Of a stretch of 64,000 nt of DNA, positions 44,914 to 56,749 are shown piece after piece. Below the pieces are notes generated by a model. The model made no database searches and was not told the DNA's origin. It was given only the letters and a program-made list of their open reading frames with translations. The position numbers and the translations under genes are program-made. This stretch comes from Taxawa tesnikishii (nom. ined.) (taxonomy: Eukaryota > Ascomycota > Dothideomycetes > Dothideales): positions 434,001 to 498,000 of the forward strand of contig JAPDRO010000015.1 of NCBI GenBank assembly GCA_030247885.1, in the 5' to 3' direction. Numbering within the stretch: the first letter of the stretch is position 1; each line of letters begins with the position of its first letter.

Positions 44914-46431
44914 TTGAATTCAATCACCTCTGTGGTCTGCCTGACCGGAATGGCCAGCGGTCCCGTTGTCCAACCGTGCGAACGCACAATCGTCGACTCG
45001 TCCGAAGATGAGAAGCCACTCCGTAAGAAGTCTCGTCTACAGCCAAATGATGGGCTCGATGGAAAGGTCAACGCAAATGATAGCATCTATGGTATGGGGG
45101 TCATGCCTGCCGACCAGAAAAGTAAGTTGAACCAGTGTGCTCAACAGTCAGTTCAACTGACTGATGACTGCTATCACAATGCAATAATGCATCAGCGGCG
45201 GTGTTGTCGACGCCTAAGTGCGGGCCTTACTTATACTTGTAGCTGCGGCTAAACATCAAGGTCAAGCATGGCACGGCCTGTGTGCGCGTATGTTGTCTGA
45301 ATGTAGACACAGCAGCATTGTTGCTACCTTGTGACCACAGTCATTTAGTCACCTTAGATCACAATACTGCTGCTCGACACTCGCTAATAACTTGCCAGCT
45401 TCAGGACCCGCCGCCACTGCTCTCTTCAAGACCGCTACCGATGCCTGCAACATATACTCTGCTCATCAGGCTCAGATTGCTCGGATGGCAACAGAGGCGG
45501 AGCCCATTAAACGACTCATCGAACAAGGCATGGAGATCGCACAGCAAAAGGACGCCATGACAGAGCAGTCGAAGGCTCTTACGGAAGAGAATCAATCCCT
45601 CAAGAACACGAATGCAGACCTCAGACAGAAGACGGAGCGCTTGCGTGCTGAGCTTGCGGAGGCGAAGGTAAACTCACGTTCCGAAGCGGTGAAGAAGCTC
45701 GCACAGAAGAAGGACGCTCTGACTGATCAGTCGGAAGAAGTCAGAAGGGAAAACGATGGTCTCAAGGATGCAAAGGCAAAGCTCGAAATGACGGTCTGTG
45801 AGCTCAGCCAGCAAAGGCACACTTGCAGACTGCGCTTGCGGGTGCGACTTCATGTCTTCAAACGGAGATGAAGCGCGCAAAAGTGGAGGCTGAACGAGCG
45901 GACATGGAGAAGGAGCGTGCGGAAAAGCTGCAAGAGAGGAAGCGGTACTACCGAACCCAGACCGAAGAGTTCCACAGCGAGACTCGAGAGCTTCGTTCTC
46001 AGCTTGAGAACGAAACTCGAAAACGCAAGGATGAGATTGCGATAATCGAAAACCAGCACAAGGGCGAGATCGCCACCATTAAAGACTCTCATAAGGATGA
46101 GCTTGCCGCCATCAAAAACGCGCTCACTAGTTTCACCGCTGGTCGTGATTTCGACCGCCTCCATCGATCTCAAACGCGCATCCCCACCTGCGAGGCATGC
46201 TATACCACTCCGGGAGCTCAATGCGACTACCATCATCCCTGCAGACGCTGCAAGAACAAAGGCCTGACTTGCCGGCGCTACTGGTGCAAGAACATCATCA
46301 CGGTCGAGGGGGCCCGTGTCAGCCTCTGTATGTCCAATACCTGTCAGTACCTGCATCCGGATCAGTGCTCGAACGGTCTTCGCGGTTGGAACGCGCTGAA
46401 CGGTCATCTTCCTTCGCGCACCTTCAACTAA
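44914..46431 (+). CDS. Coiled-coil protein with C-terminal cysteine/histidine cluster (apparent frameshift)
   Basis: Family not recognised. The first exon can start at 44914 or 44950 and ends at 45121. A long intron (45122-45398, 277 bases) joins in phase 1 to S-G-P-A-A-T-A-L-F-K. Residues from about 90 to 290 are a charged coiled coil (K-D-A-M-T-E-Q-S-K-A-L-T-E-E-N repeated with variation). The frame needs one more base in 45813-45817 to run into A-H-L-Q-T-A-L-A-G-A-T. The C-terminus carries C-E-A-C...C-D-Y-H-H-P-C-R-R-C-K and later C-M-S-N-T-C-Q-Y-L-H, which could bind one or more zinc ions. About 401 residues from 44950. The role is unknown; it may bind nucleic acid. Confidence 0.6.
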
Positions 46432-46959
46432 GCGACCCCGACGGAGCTCTCTCATCGTTTCTCGAAGGTTTAGAGGGGTACAGACGAAGTTAAGAAGTTT
46501 GCTGCGCAAGGAAGGGTTGATCCATGTGTGTGCTGGTAAATTGTGGCCTTATAGGCCATATGGATATGTGCGAGCGGTAATGCAGTAGCATCAGTGGGGT
46601 CTTTCAATTTGTTTCGTTTTGTCTACGACACAATCAATTACCTTTCTCTTTACTGTTCTCATTGTCCCATAACATGAGCTCTGTGATGCTGTTGCAAGGC
46701 AGAGCGGCTACCACGCCGGCAGCAGTCCCGCATGCGGGCAGGCTTATGCCTTCCTTGACACCGTCCATCATACCGGAGGGGCACACGTATCTGTTCCTGT
46801 TTCAGGTCTCCTGACAAGTCACATCACGACCTTTTCAGATACCGACCCGAGGCAGAGGATTTGTTACGTACTCAGCATCTGCACTACCAAGCAAATCATA
46901 TCTTCTCAATCATTACACCCTGGCCTATCTTATTCCATACGCCTTTCAGAGTGCCCGCA
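46432..46959. other. Gene-free stretch
   Basis: The 3' region of the previous gene. Nothing else was recognised. Confidence 0.35.
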
Positions 46960-47220
46960 ATGTCATCTATTCAGCGCCGCCACAAGACGTTGCTGACATG
47001 TTCAGCCGCGGACATACCCTCGTAAGTCCTCACACCACTGCAAGCCCGAGCTGCGGACTTCATCAATGCCGGATACGCTCATGTATCCCTCATCACCAAA
47101 CTCCACGAAGAAAACCTCTCACTTACCGAGAAAGGCGCCGGCCCGAAGGAGAAATTGACATCTTATCCTTATCAGTCTGCCGTCAGCTTCATGGCTGTGA
47201 AGCACCACGACTTGCAGTAA
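46960..47220 (+). CDS. Small ORF interrupted by one in-frame TAA
   Basis: ATG 46960 opens M-S-S-I-Q-R-R-H-K-T-L-L and meets TAA at 47023. The same frame then stays open for 64 codons (R-A-A-D-F-I-N-A-G-Y-A-H-V, E-E-N-L-S-L-T-E-K-G) to a stop at 47218. A GTAAGT donor overlaps the TAA, but the only nearby acceptor would make a 23-base intron. It may be a small gene with a missed splice, or a relic. No family recognised. Confidence 0.25.
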
Positions 47221-47727
47221 CCTCTCGCAAGACCTGGAAGTAAGCAGTTAGGTCAGATTGAAAGCCACGCTTGAGTGAGAGCTGAAATGGAACCCGAATT
47301 GTAAAGCTTAAGCAAAGCGAGATGAGGTAGCACAGTGAGCCTCAAGCACAACGCGCAGGTCAACTGGCTCGCATTCGCATAGTCAGATATGTATAACGCA
47401 GCCGAGAAGATCATCTTCGTTGTGGGCACTTATAACAACACACCACCGACTTTTCAACTATTGGTACAGGAAAGTAGCATCGAGTAAACCACGGATTTGA
47501 ACCAGAGCCAAAGCTTCAGCCCGAGAAACCACAACGCACAGCAGTGCAATCCTCCTCCCACCTCCCCTTACCTTTTCAATGCAATTGGTACTCCCAGAAA
47601 ACGCAACAAAACACTCATGAATCCTTAGCTCACACCCAAGGGCTTCCAGCCAAGGGAATCATATGTCCAGTAATCTCATCGTGTGAAAGGTCGAGTAATC
47701 GTATAGTCAACACCAACGGCTCCTATC
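47221..47727. other. Spacer before the SEB1 3' end
   Basis: Presumably the SEB1 3' UTR (minus strand). Nothing else was recognised. Confidence 0.35.
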
Positions 47728-50273
47728 CTATTGGAACGGCGGCATGCCTCCGGGCATGTTGAAGTTGAATCCGAAGTTCGGGACCGCAGGCGGAACTCCG
47801 ACGGGCTGCGGGGACTCGTTGCGAGGACCGTCGTAGCGGTCCTGTAAGCGGCCTCCGCCTCCGCCTCCGTAACGGCCTCCGCGGCCACGCTTGCCGCCCT
47901 TATCGGGGTCGATGCGGCGGCTCATGGCTATGAAAGCATTAACGGACTGTAGCTTGGTGATGATGAGAGGACGAGGAACGAGATTGAGACTCACCCTTAG
48001 AGGAAACACCTGCACCGATCTCGATGTCCGGCTCCTCGACGACGAGGCCTGATTCGATGTTTCTGCCGCCGGTACCGCCGGTCGGAGCGGTGAGCATCCA
48101 TTTGACGTCTGCTTCGGTGAGGTGGTCGATAGGGATCACGCTGACTCCCGTACTGTAGTCACAGCACTCACGTGGACCGAAGCCGACGCCCCACTTGGTC
48201 TATAAGAATTTGTGTTAGTGATCGTGTCTCCGAACGTATCCGCGCTCAGTAGTCGTCTGAAACTTACCTGGCGTGCCTTGTGAAGAACATCAGAATCAGT
48301 CATATGCTCCATTCCAGTCTTGGCGTTGACGGCGTCCTGACGATTGTACATCTTGACGAAGGCGTGACGCTTGTCGTTGTTGACGATGCAGGTCTGAACG
48401 TCGCCGAACCTGCTGAAGATGGCTCGGAGGTCTTGCTCACTGCCGTTTGCACCACCAACAAAGAGCGTTCTGCTAAGAACCTTGATGTGTCCAGGCGGAA
48501 GGGTCGGGTCGATTTCGGTCCACTTTGGCTTGACGGGTCCGGTCATACCCGGACTGTCCAGACGCGCACCACGCAACGGACTACGCTGGCGGAAGCGTCC
48601 ACCCCTGCCTCTGCCTCTTCTGTCGTTGGAGTCAGCCTCCGGTGGAGCGGTTTGTTGAGCGGCTGATGGGTCGTATGCTCCGTAGACCGGGCTTGGGCGA
48701 CGGTTGGTGGCACCACCACGGTCTCGGTCACGGCGATAATCGGGAGAGCGACTACGTCCACGACCACGTGGATCACGAGGGTCGCGAGAGAATCTATCCG
48801 GTTCTTGATAACCACCATACTGCTGATCAGCACCAGTTTGTTGGTAGAAGTCTTGCGATGAGGGTGGCGCGGCTGGTTGTCCTCCAGCAGGCATCAGAGC
48901 AGCAAGAACTGGGCCCCATTGATCCTGAGGGACACCAGCGTTGGCAAGGCCTTGGAAAAGCTCGACGGCTTGGGCAAGCGACGCTGGGTTGCTGACGATG
49001 TGTGGAGGTAAAGCACGTGCGATAGCCATGACCAAGTCCTGCTGAGAAGCCGCTGGTTGTTGTAGAGCGTGCTGAACCGGTGGCGGCGGTACAGCGCCAA
49101 ATCCCGAGATCGGAGGTGGAATAGCAGGCTGGCTTAACGTGCGATCGGGTTGAGGGTAAGCGGGAGGGTAGCCTGGGTGAGTGGATGACATGTTAAAGGG
49201 TGGCAGTGTGAGAGCCTGCGACGTCTGCTGCTGCGGTTGAGCAAGACTGCCTAACAAAGCCGAGAGATCCTGTGTGGGAGGTGCTGCAGGGGAGCTGCAG
49301 GCGGTAGTAGAGAGGGGCCAACCGCTTGTGGAGCTGGTTTGGTGAGGCCAGCGAGCGCAGCAAGAATGCTGGACGCATCTTGGGTCGTCGCAGGCGGCGC
49401 TGGGGCTGGGGCTGGTGCGAACACCTGGCTACCGGCAATGCTATTGGTTTTGGGACCTGCGAGGCCGAGTGAAGCGATGAGGGCTTTTGGCGGACTGCCT
49501 GGCGGTGTCGACGAGGCGACAACTGTTGGAGACAAACATTAGAATTTACCTGCGATCGACTTACGGCAGGAGGGGAACTTAGCGGTGGATCATACAGGGT
49601 GGTGGATCCTTCAACTTCTGCTCAAACTCGGCCAGGTCTTTTGCTGGAAAGGTATTTCCGCGCTTCCAGATGTCTACGAGATTCTGAACCTTTGCCTATT
49701 CCGAACGTATGAGTAATCTGGTAAGAAAAGAAATGTGAAAGCACGAAGCGGAGACACGTTGACGTGCAGGGATCGTCCCAGCAATGGAGTCCAAGCTTTA
49801 TGATCATAGGAGCTTCGGTCATACACGCGCCAGATGCTATACTAAACATACCTTCTGATCTTGAGGCGCCACTTTCAGTAAGTCATCAACGAGGGCGGGC
49901 ATCATCTCCGTGATCTTATGGATTCCAGACGCATAGGTGCCATCAGGTGCGGCGCTTCCTGATAGCTCTTGGCCGCTTTGGCGAGCCTTCTCTATCCACT
50001 GTCGAATCACCGAGTCTACTACGAAGAGCACTCCAAGCTTGTGAGTTGGAAGGGTCTTCTTGAAATGCCTGTAAAGCTTTTGCGCGATGATTGATTCCGA
50101 CTGAGACAGTGAGTGAAGGTGTGACAGAGACCGAGTTGGAGACAAAGACCTACCTGAACGTTCTCCAAGCATAGTGTCGTGATAGCTGTGATCTTTCCTT
50201 TGGAAGCGCCTGGCGCCTTCAGAGTCTGCAAGGACTGCAATAGAGTATCCAGTTCGTCCATTTTGGAGGCCAT
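47728..50273 (-). CDS. SEB1: Seb1/Nrd1-type RNA-binding transcription termination factor (apparent frameshift)
   Basis: Binds Ser-phosphorylated Pol II CTD and nascent RNA, acting in termination and 3'-end choice. Exons: 50273-50154, 50100-49852, 49695-49596, 49522-48268, 48199-47995 and 47927-47728, about 709 residues. The CID domain is N-terminal (S-I-I-A-Q-K-L-Y-R-H-F-K and V-D-S-V-I-R-Q-W). P/Q-rich and R-D-R-rich linkers follow, then an RRM with R-T-L-F-V-G-G and K-R-H-A-F-V-K-M-Y. The Seb1/Nrd1 extension G-V-G-F-G-P-R-E-C-C-D-Y and an RGG-like tail end the protein. The frame needs one more base in the run 49314-49317 (C on the coding strand) to connect A-V-G-P to L-S-T-T-A. The remaining joins are in phase. 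Confidence 0.88.
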
Positions 50274-51169
50274 GACTACTTTCAGATTACAGTACCTGAG
50301 AGTCTACGCGATGCAGGGTTCTACGCGCTCAGAACGCACCAACCTACGCGTCCAGCTGGCTATGTGGCAATGCAGTCCAGTGATGGCAAGGTGATAGCTG
50401 CACGGTACCAGAAGTGATGCAGACGTTACGAGCAACGCTGTGTTACTGCTTTTAATGAGACACGTAATAGAGGTGTGGAAGTGAAATGTTACGCCGAGGT
50501 GAGGATGCGGTGTTTCTCTTTGGTTGTTTCTACAGCGGCCAAGGTTAGCTTGTTACGCCACGAGCTATTCACGTGCACGATGTCCGGCTAAGGGCAGAGG
50601 CAGTGACAAGTGGCAAGCGGCAGCTGGCAAGTGGCAGCAAGCAGGCAGATGGTTGGCGTGTTGAAAGTGTCGTGTTGGTGCTGTTGTGTGAATGGTTGGC
50701 GAAAGAGGGAAGTGTTTGAAGAAATCTGTGACTGCGACGAGTCCTTCAGTCCACGTCGGAGGTAATCTCGGCTCGAGCTCGGCAACCGGCTAGCTCTATG
50801 CGGGCTCCGGCATGGGGAGAGCTGCTGATGCGTTGCGTTGCCAGTGGATCAGCGCAGCAGCAATCGTTGTGTGAAGTGTCTTGTCCGGTTTCATATGGTC
50901 AAACCGAGCGGAATCATCCAGATATATTCGTGCAGAGACCCCTCGTTCAAGGCATGCACAAATCCCGGAAGTGTCTAATATGCATCGGACAGAGGGGAGC
51001 AGCTTCCCGAGGCGAGCTTCCATTCGGGGAAGCTATGGGCGCACGGTGACGCTGCGGCGAGCCGTATGCTTTTTCCACCACCGAGAGCTTACAGGCTTGT
51101 TGTCTATCTCCATCTCTCAATAAAATCCTCCGTACCGTCTATCTCTCTCTCCATCACATCAATCCCACA
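50274..51169. other. Divergent SEB1/CIT1 promoter region
   Basis: About 900 bases between divergent starts. It includes a CACGTG at 50570-50575 and a C/T-rich leader (51104-51165) just before the CIT1 ATG. Direct repeats of GGCAAGTGGCA-like units lie at about 50607-50642. No exon was recognised. Confidence 0.45.
50570..50575. promoter_or_regulatory. CACGTG site between SEB1 and CIT1
   Basis: TTCACGTGCA lies about 300 bases upstream of SEB1 and 600 upstream of CIT1. It could be a Cbf1 or other bHLH site; with one copy this is weak. Confidence 0.2.
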
Positions 51170-52867
51170 ATGGCCTCTGCATTGAAGTCCAGCACCTCGG
51201 CCCTGCGCCAATCTCTGGCCTCTGCCACCTCCTCTCCTCTAAGGACTGCAGCCTTCAACGGCGCCAGATACTACTCCTCCAACTCCAAGGTGAGCTCTCG
51301 TTATCAGAGCGCATCGAGACGAACAAGATCAGCGCTGATAACCGTCAATTGCAGTCCCTGAAGGAGACCTTCGCCGCCAAGATCCCAGGCGAGATCGAGA
51401 GGATCAAGAAGCTCAAGAAGTTGGTACAAGCAAGCTATCAGGAATGAGCCGGAAGCTCACAATACCATCACAGGGAGTACGGCAGCAAGGTCATTGGCGA
51501 GGTCACCCTTGACCAGGTCTATGGTGGTGCTCGTGGTATCAAGTCCCTCGTGTGGGAGGGTTCCGTCCTTGACTCTGAGGAGGGTATCCGTTTCCGTGGC
51601 AAGACTGTATGGCATGGCATTTTTCCAGCGCATACGAACAGCAGCTTATCAATTGCAGATCCCAGAATGCCAGCAGCTCCTGCCAAAAGCTCCTGGCGGA
51701 GATGAGCCTCTCCCTGAGGGTAAACACTCCGCAACGCTGGTGACCGAAACAATTCTGACAATTACCAGGTCTTTTCTGGCTTCTCCTCACCGGTGAGGTC
51801 CCATCTGAGCAGCAGGTGCGCGACCTTTCTGCTGAGTGGGCCGCTCGCTCCGACCTCCCCAAGTACGTCGAGGAGCTGATCGACCGCTGCCCCAACGACC
51901 TCCACCCAATGGCTCAGTTCTCTCTGGCTGTTACTGCCCTTGAGCGCGAGTCCGAGTTCGCCAAGCGCTACGGCCAGGGCAGCATGAGGAAGACTGAGTA
52001 CTGGGAGCCAACCTTCGAGGACTCCATGAACTTGATCGGAAAGCTCCCATCGATCGCGGCCCGCATCTACCGCAACGTCTTCAAGGACGGCCGTGTCGCA
52101 GCCACCGAGAAGGACAAGGATTTCGGTTACAACCTTGCCAACCAGCTCGGTTTCGCCGAAAATTCCGACTTCGTCGAGCTCATGCGCCTGTACCTGACCA
52201 TCCACTCCGACCACGAGGGTGGCAACGTCAGCGCCCACACCACCCACCTGGTTGGTTCCGCTCTCAGCTCCCCAATGCTGTCTCTGGCCGCTGGTCTCAA
52301 CGGTCTTGCAGGTCCTCTCCACGGCCTTGCCAACCAGGAGGTTCTTGGCTGGTTGACCAAGATGAAGAAGCAGATCGGCTCCGACCTCAGCGACGAGAAG
52401 ATCAAGGAGTACCTCTGGTCTACTCTCAAGGCCGGCCAGGTCGTTCCAGGTTACGGTCACGCCGTGCTGAGGAAGACTGACCCACGTTACGTCTCCCAGC
52501 GCGAGTTCGCCCAAAAGCACCTGCCAGATGACCCAATGTTCAAGCTGGTCAGCCAGGTCTACAAGATTGCTCCTGGTGTCCTGACCGAGCATGGCAAGAC
52601 CAAGAACCCCTACCCCAACGTTGATGCTGTAAGTGTTTGCACATGGGACTCGCACGAACTAGGCTGACATGCGAATAGCACTCTGGTGTTCTTCTCCAGT
52701 ACTACGGCCTGACCGAGGCCAACTACTACACCGTCCTGTTCGGTGTCTCCCGTGCCCTCGGTGTCCTGCCCCAGCTGATCATCGACCGCGCCGTTGGCGC
52801 CCCGATTGAGAGGCCCAAGTCCTTCAGCACCGATGCCTGGGCCAAGCTTGTTGGCGCCAACCTGTAA
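51170..52867 (+). CDS. CIT1: Mitochondrial citrate synthase
   Basis: Condenses acetyl-CoA and oxaloacetate in the first step of the TCA cycle. Six exons: 51170-51289, 51355-51419, 51474-51606, 51659-51719, 51769-52628 and 52679-52867, all joins in phase, 475 residues. The presequence runs to about R-Y-Y-S-S-N-S. Active-site parts include [27 protein letters not shown] and the region of the catalytic aspartate. The donor at 51420 is GTTGGT, weak but the only one that keeps [11 protein letters not shown]. No indel was seen. The next gene, YHM2, exports its product. Confidence 0.96.
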
Positions 52868-53505
52868 ACTAGACCACAAGGATGAAAGTACGCGGGGATC
52901 TCTTTGTACAATGCAATGTAGTAGGGTAGGGGGCTCTGGGAATACCATGATTTGATCGCTTGCCAACCTTCCCACTCTACGTGTGTTGTGTAATGTGTAT
53001 GCTACTGTGCACATACATGTCAGCCTAGTGTTGCTAGCGTTGCGTGAACGCCGCCCTGTCGCAGCCATGGAGCAACGAGGTGAGATGAGATGCAGTTGAA
53101 AGAGAGCCGCTCCGTACCGTCCACCATGACCGACGGTTGAGTCGGACGATACACTGGAGAAGAAGCGTGTACGGCTCCCCATGCATCGGAGAATACCTCT
53201 CAACGACGATTCAACGCAGCCGGCAAGCCGCAGTCAGACCCTGGCAGCCCTAAACAATGCTCCGAAGCGGGACTGTAAATAGATGTAATACAAGCACAGA
53301 CGTCCGAAGGCAAGTGGAAATGGAAACGGATAATCGATAGTCGAGTATACACTTGTCCGTACTCCGATCAGGATCATGATGTTATATCATACAGAAAGAG
53401 CCGCGCACTCGTCTCTTTCCCCCTTTCCCCCTGTCTGTTGTTGTTGTTCCGACCACAATACTCGTCAAAGATCCATTGTTCCCAAATCCGGCTATTCAAG
53501 GGTAG

Positions 53506-53537
53506 GCAGAAGCAGAAGCAGAAGCAGAAGCAGAAGC
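53506..53537. repeat. (GCAGAA)n microsatellite
   Basis: About five perfect copies of GCAGAA. Confidence 0.9.
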
Positions 53538-53609
53538 AAACACCGATTCCCCGACGCTTGGTTGCGAACAAGGTCAACTGACGCAGAACAGAGCTACCCA
53601 GCTCAACCA

Positions 53610-53638
53610 TAACCACAACCACAACCACAACCACAACC
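53610..53638. repeat. (CCACAA)n microsatellite
   Basis: Between four and five copies of CCACAA, starting about 70 bases after the GCAGAA tract. Confidence 0.9.
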
Positions 53639-53790
53639 TCGCTCAGTCACCTAAACAAACACACTAGCGTTGTCGTTGCTATAGTCTAGGCCACGGTCCG
53701 ACTCTTCTCACCCGAGACTACTCTCTATCTGCGAAGAAGCGCCCTCTTCCCTTGGTCAGGGCCCCTTATCACCACAGCCGCCCAGAAGTA

Positions 53791-55083
53791 ATGAGCACCC
53801 CCGCCGCAACAATGGCAGGTGTCGCCGCCCCGCCCAGGCTTGAGAAGAAGCCTGTCAAGTTCAGCAACTTGTTGTGTAAGTCTGCTCCTTCTGCGAGTTC
53901 AGCGTGAAGATGGAGGAGTGGTGAGACGGGGAGGAGAGCGAGAGCGTGAGACAAGCCGAGGAGTGGAAGGGAAGAGCTAGGAATAGAGCAGGCGTCAGTG
54001 ATATAGAGAGTTAGAGGGAACGGAGAGTGGACGTGGGGTTATAAGAACAACGGCTAACGAGTCGATATAGTGGGCGCCGGCCTCAACCTGTTCGAAGTCA
54101 CTTCGCTCGGTCAGGTAAGCAGACAACTGCAGCAATCCATTAGACGTAGAGGAATCGCGCTAACGTTGCGATACAGCCTCTGGAAGTCGTCAAGACTACC
54201 ATGGCCGCGAACCGCAAAGATGGCTTCGGTAATGCCATTACCCGTATCTGGAGCCGTGGTGGTGTTTTGGGATGTAAGTTCTTCACCTCCAGCTCGAATG
54301 CGCCCAGACATTGCAACCTTGCTCGATGTACGTAAACTGACTCACGTTCGGACAGTCTACCAAGGCCTCATCCCCTGGGCCTGGATCGAAGCGTCCACCA
54401 AAGGCGCCGTCCTCCTCTTCGTCGCCTCCGAGGCCGAGTACTACGCACGCAGCTTCGGCGCGTCAAACTTCGTCGGCGGCATCACGGGCGGCATGGTCGG
54501 CGGTCTCGCTCAGGCCTACGCAACCATGGGTTTCTGTACCTGCATGAAGACGGTCGAAATCACAAAGCACAAGGTCGCGGCCGCTGGCATGAAGCCACCG
54601 GGCACAATGGAGACATTCATGGACATCTACCGCAGGGAGGGCATCCGCGGTATTAACCGCGGTGTCAACGCCGTCGCAGTCCGCCAGGTCACGAACTGGG
54701 GTTCTCGCTTTGGTCTCTCTCGCGTTGCCGAGACCGGCATCCGTAGATTCACGAACAAGGAGCACGGCGAGAAGCTCTCCGCCGTCGAGAAGATCACGGC
54801 CTCTGCCCTTGGTGGCGGTCTTTCTGCTTGGAATCAGCCCATCGAGGTCGTGCGTGTCGAGATGCAGAGCAAGACTGAGGACCCTAACCGTCCTAAGAAC
54901 ATGAACGTGGGGAAGGCGTTCAGGTACATCTATTCCCAGAACGGGCTAAAGGGCCTGTACAGAGGCGTCACTCCACGTATTGGTTTGGGCGTTTGGCAGA
55001 CCGTTTGCATGGTCGCGTTGGGTGATATGGCCAAGGAGGCTGTTGAGAAACTCACGGGTGAGACTGTTACGGCTAAGCATTAG
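53791..55083 (+). CDS. YHM2: Mitochondrial citrate/2-oxoglutarate carrier Yhm2
   Basis: Inner-membrane carrier of the SLC25 family that exchanges citrate for 2-oxoglutarate, supplying cytosolic NADPH; the yeast protein was first noted for binding mitochondrial DNA. Exons: 53791-53875, 54071-54114, 54177-54273 and 54356-55083, joined in phase, 317 residues. Diagnostic blocks: L-G-A-G-L-N-L-F-E-V-T-S-L-G-Q-P-L-E-V-V-K and G-L-I-P-W-A-W-I-E-A-S-T-K-G-A-V. E-I-T-K-H-K and G-V-N-A-V-A-V-R-Q-V-T-N-W-G also match. Three carrier repeats are visible, with P-x-E-V-V-K/R signatures. The frame is intact. The first intron (195 bases) is long for this window. Confidence 0.95.
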
Positions 55084-55474
55084 GTGCAAGGCGTTTGGGT
55101 CGGTCAGGCATGAAGGGGTTGGATTGGGAATGCTGAGGGCGTTTCCGATTTCTAAGTCTGTTCGCATGCCGTTGTGTGGGACGGGAACATTGTTGCCTAT
55201 AAACTGCTTTTTCTCTTCGTCCGATCTGTTTGCTGATAGACTATGCCAGCCGGCGAGCCATGCGGCTTGGGCTCGGCGAGAATCATGGGTTTTGGAACTC
55301 TGCTGGCATGTCTCTGCGTTCTGCCTATTCGTAAACGTCCTCAAAGGTCGTCACTTAGGGCTATCCTGTTCATTGACAACGGGAAGTAAGCGGTGGCCTA
55401 CACTTCATTGCGATCACTCAAGCTTTACCTGAGTTTTCACTTGAGTTCTATTCCAGTTCTGTTTGGGTAATATC
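55084..55474. other. YHM2 3' region
   Basis: Nothing was recognised beyond a probable 3' UTR. Confidence 0.35.
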
Positions 55475-55885
55475 TCAGGGGCAGAGTCCTTGACATTGAG
55501 ATGTATCTCGTGACGAATTCGTGAGTGATGACTCCAGACCCTGTAATACGTGCAGACTTGGCCTCACCGCCTTCACTGGCGTGGTCTCTGGAGATACATA
55601 TACTCCCTCCCCGCTCCGTCCGCCTTCCTGCATCACAAACTGGTACCCCATGTTGAGTTGCCGAAGCCTCAATCACCCCTGCAACGGTGTCCCATTGTTT
55701 GATACGGCCATGAGCTGATCTGCGAAGGGGTACCGGGTCGTCGGGTCGTCGGGTCGTTCACCAAGGATCGAACGACGGCCAACCCTCAACCGAAGGCTCT
55801 CGAATATCAACTTCGCGTTCTGTTCCGTTTCGAAGCCACTTTTGATCTGCGCCAGCAAGCCTTCATCGCTTTTTACAACCGTCAA
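55475..55885 (-). other. Two open stretches in the POP8 frame, separated by TGA
   Basis: Directly downstream of the POP8 stop, in the same frame, lie a 70-codon open stretch (A-Q-I-K-S-G-F-E-T-E-Q-N-A-K) and, after another TGA at 55673, a 65-codon stretch (G-Y-Q-F-V-M-Q-E-G-G-R-S). Neither has a good ATG at its start. They could be chance, remnants of a longer protein, or readthrough extensions. Confidence 0.2.
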
Positions 55886-55891
55886 ACGGCC

Positions 55892-56362
55892 TCACCCCGG
55901 CCCGAACAGATCCATCCCATCACCCATGCCAGAATCCGGACCCCAAGCTCCACGATCCCTGATCCTCCAGCCCTCACCGCTTTTCCCAATCCATCCTAGA
56001 AGTGCCGCTACAATGGCCCCGGAATCATCAAAAGGTACCCTGATCCAGACATCTTGACCTTCTAATTTGAGAAAGTCAAAGGGAATGGCTCTTCCGTGAA
56101 GACCCAAGAACTGCGACAAAGCCAGCTGCAGATACTTGTGGGCCGTCAGCGCATCTAAATCCCCAGTAAACGGTAATCCGAGCAGTGAAAGGTGGAAGTA
56201 TGACCATGATGGGTTCCGGATGGTGAAGTTGGCGAGGGTTATTGTCTTCTTGTCCCGCTTCCGCTTCGTTGTGGTGGGTAATGATGATTGCTTGGATTCT
56301 GATGTGTCTCCCATATCAACATCTTCGTTTTGACGAAGTTTCTGAGCGTCTGGTACGGCCAT
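55892..56362 (-). CDS. POP8: RNase P/MRP protein subunit Pop8
   Basis: Small protein subunit shared by nuclear RNase P and RNase MRP (tRNA 5' and rRNA processing). Single exon, 156 residues from ATG 56362. A basic linker K-R-K-R-D-K-K is followed by the Pop8 core: Y-F-H-L-S-L-L, Y-L-Q-L-A-L-S-Q-F-L-G-L-H-G and K-L-E-G-Q-D-V-W-I-R-V-P. An upstream in-frame ATG at 56437 would add 25 residues, but ATG 56362 has the better context (ACAATGG). The frame is intact. Confidence 0.8.
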   Translation of the reverse strand: MAVPDAQKLRQNEDVDMGDTSESKQSSLPTTTKRKRDKKTITLANFTIRNPSWSYFHLSLLGLPFTGDLDALTAHKYLQLALSQFLGLHGRAIPFDFLKLEGQDVWIRVPFDDSGAIVAALLGWIGKSGEGWRIRDRGAWGPDSGMGDGMDLFGPG

Positions 56363-56749
56363 TGTGAGGTATTGGCCAACTGTGGAATCTTTAGATATTG
56401 AGTAGATGAAGCTTTTCTTCCGGCGGTAATAGCCCAACCGCCTGAATCCACAACACTTTGTGGAGTAATGACTAGACGCAACAATATGCGCTCTTTCGAT
56501 TCCAGCTATCCAAAAGTCCCTATCTTAATCGACCGTCGGTTTCGTACCAAGTGACTTTTTCGAGAGGTCAAATTAAAAACGCGCTAGAGGCGCTAGACTG
56601 CGGCTCTGCAACGGTACCCTGTATGGAGATCACAAAGCCGGGCGCCAAGACATGCCACTCACATGCGAGTGACATATCGTTCCGCTTTCTTTCCCACCTT
56701 GCGCCCAAATACGCCTTCTGACCCTTCCAAGCTCGCCATACTGCACATC
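56363..56749. other. Divergent POP8/ES2 promoter
   Basis: About 390 bases between divergent starts. No exon was recognised apart from possible N-terminal extensions of both genes. Confidence 0.4.

Larger units (their letters stand above)
52868..53790. other. CIT1-YHM2 intergenic region with simple repeats
   Basis: The CIT1 3' UTR and YHM2 promoter. It holds two microsatellites (listed separately). No coding exon was recognised. Confidence 0.45.

Noticed and set aside
51762-52655. 297-codon minus-strand open frame
   Set aside because: Antisense to the large CIT1 exon; no family resemblance.
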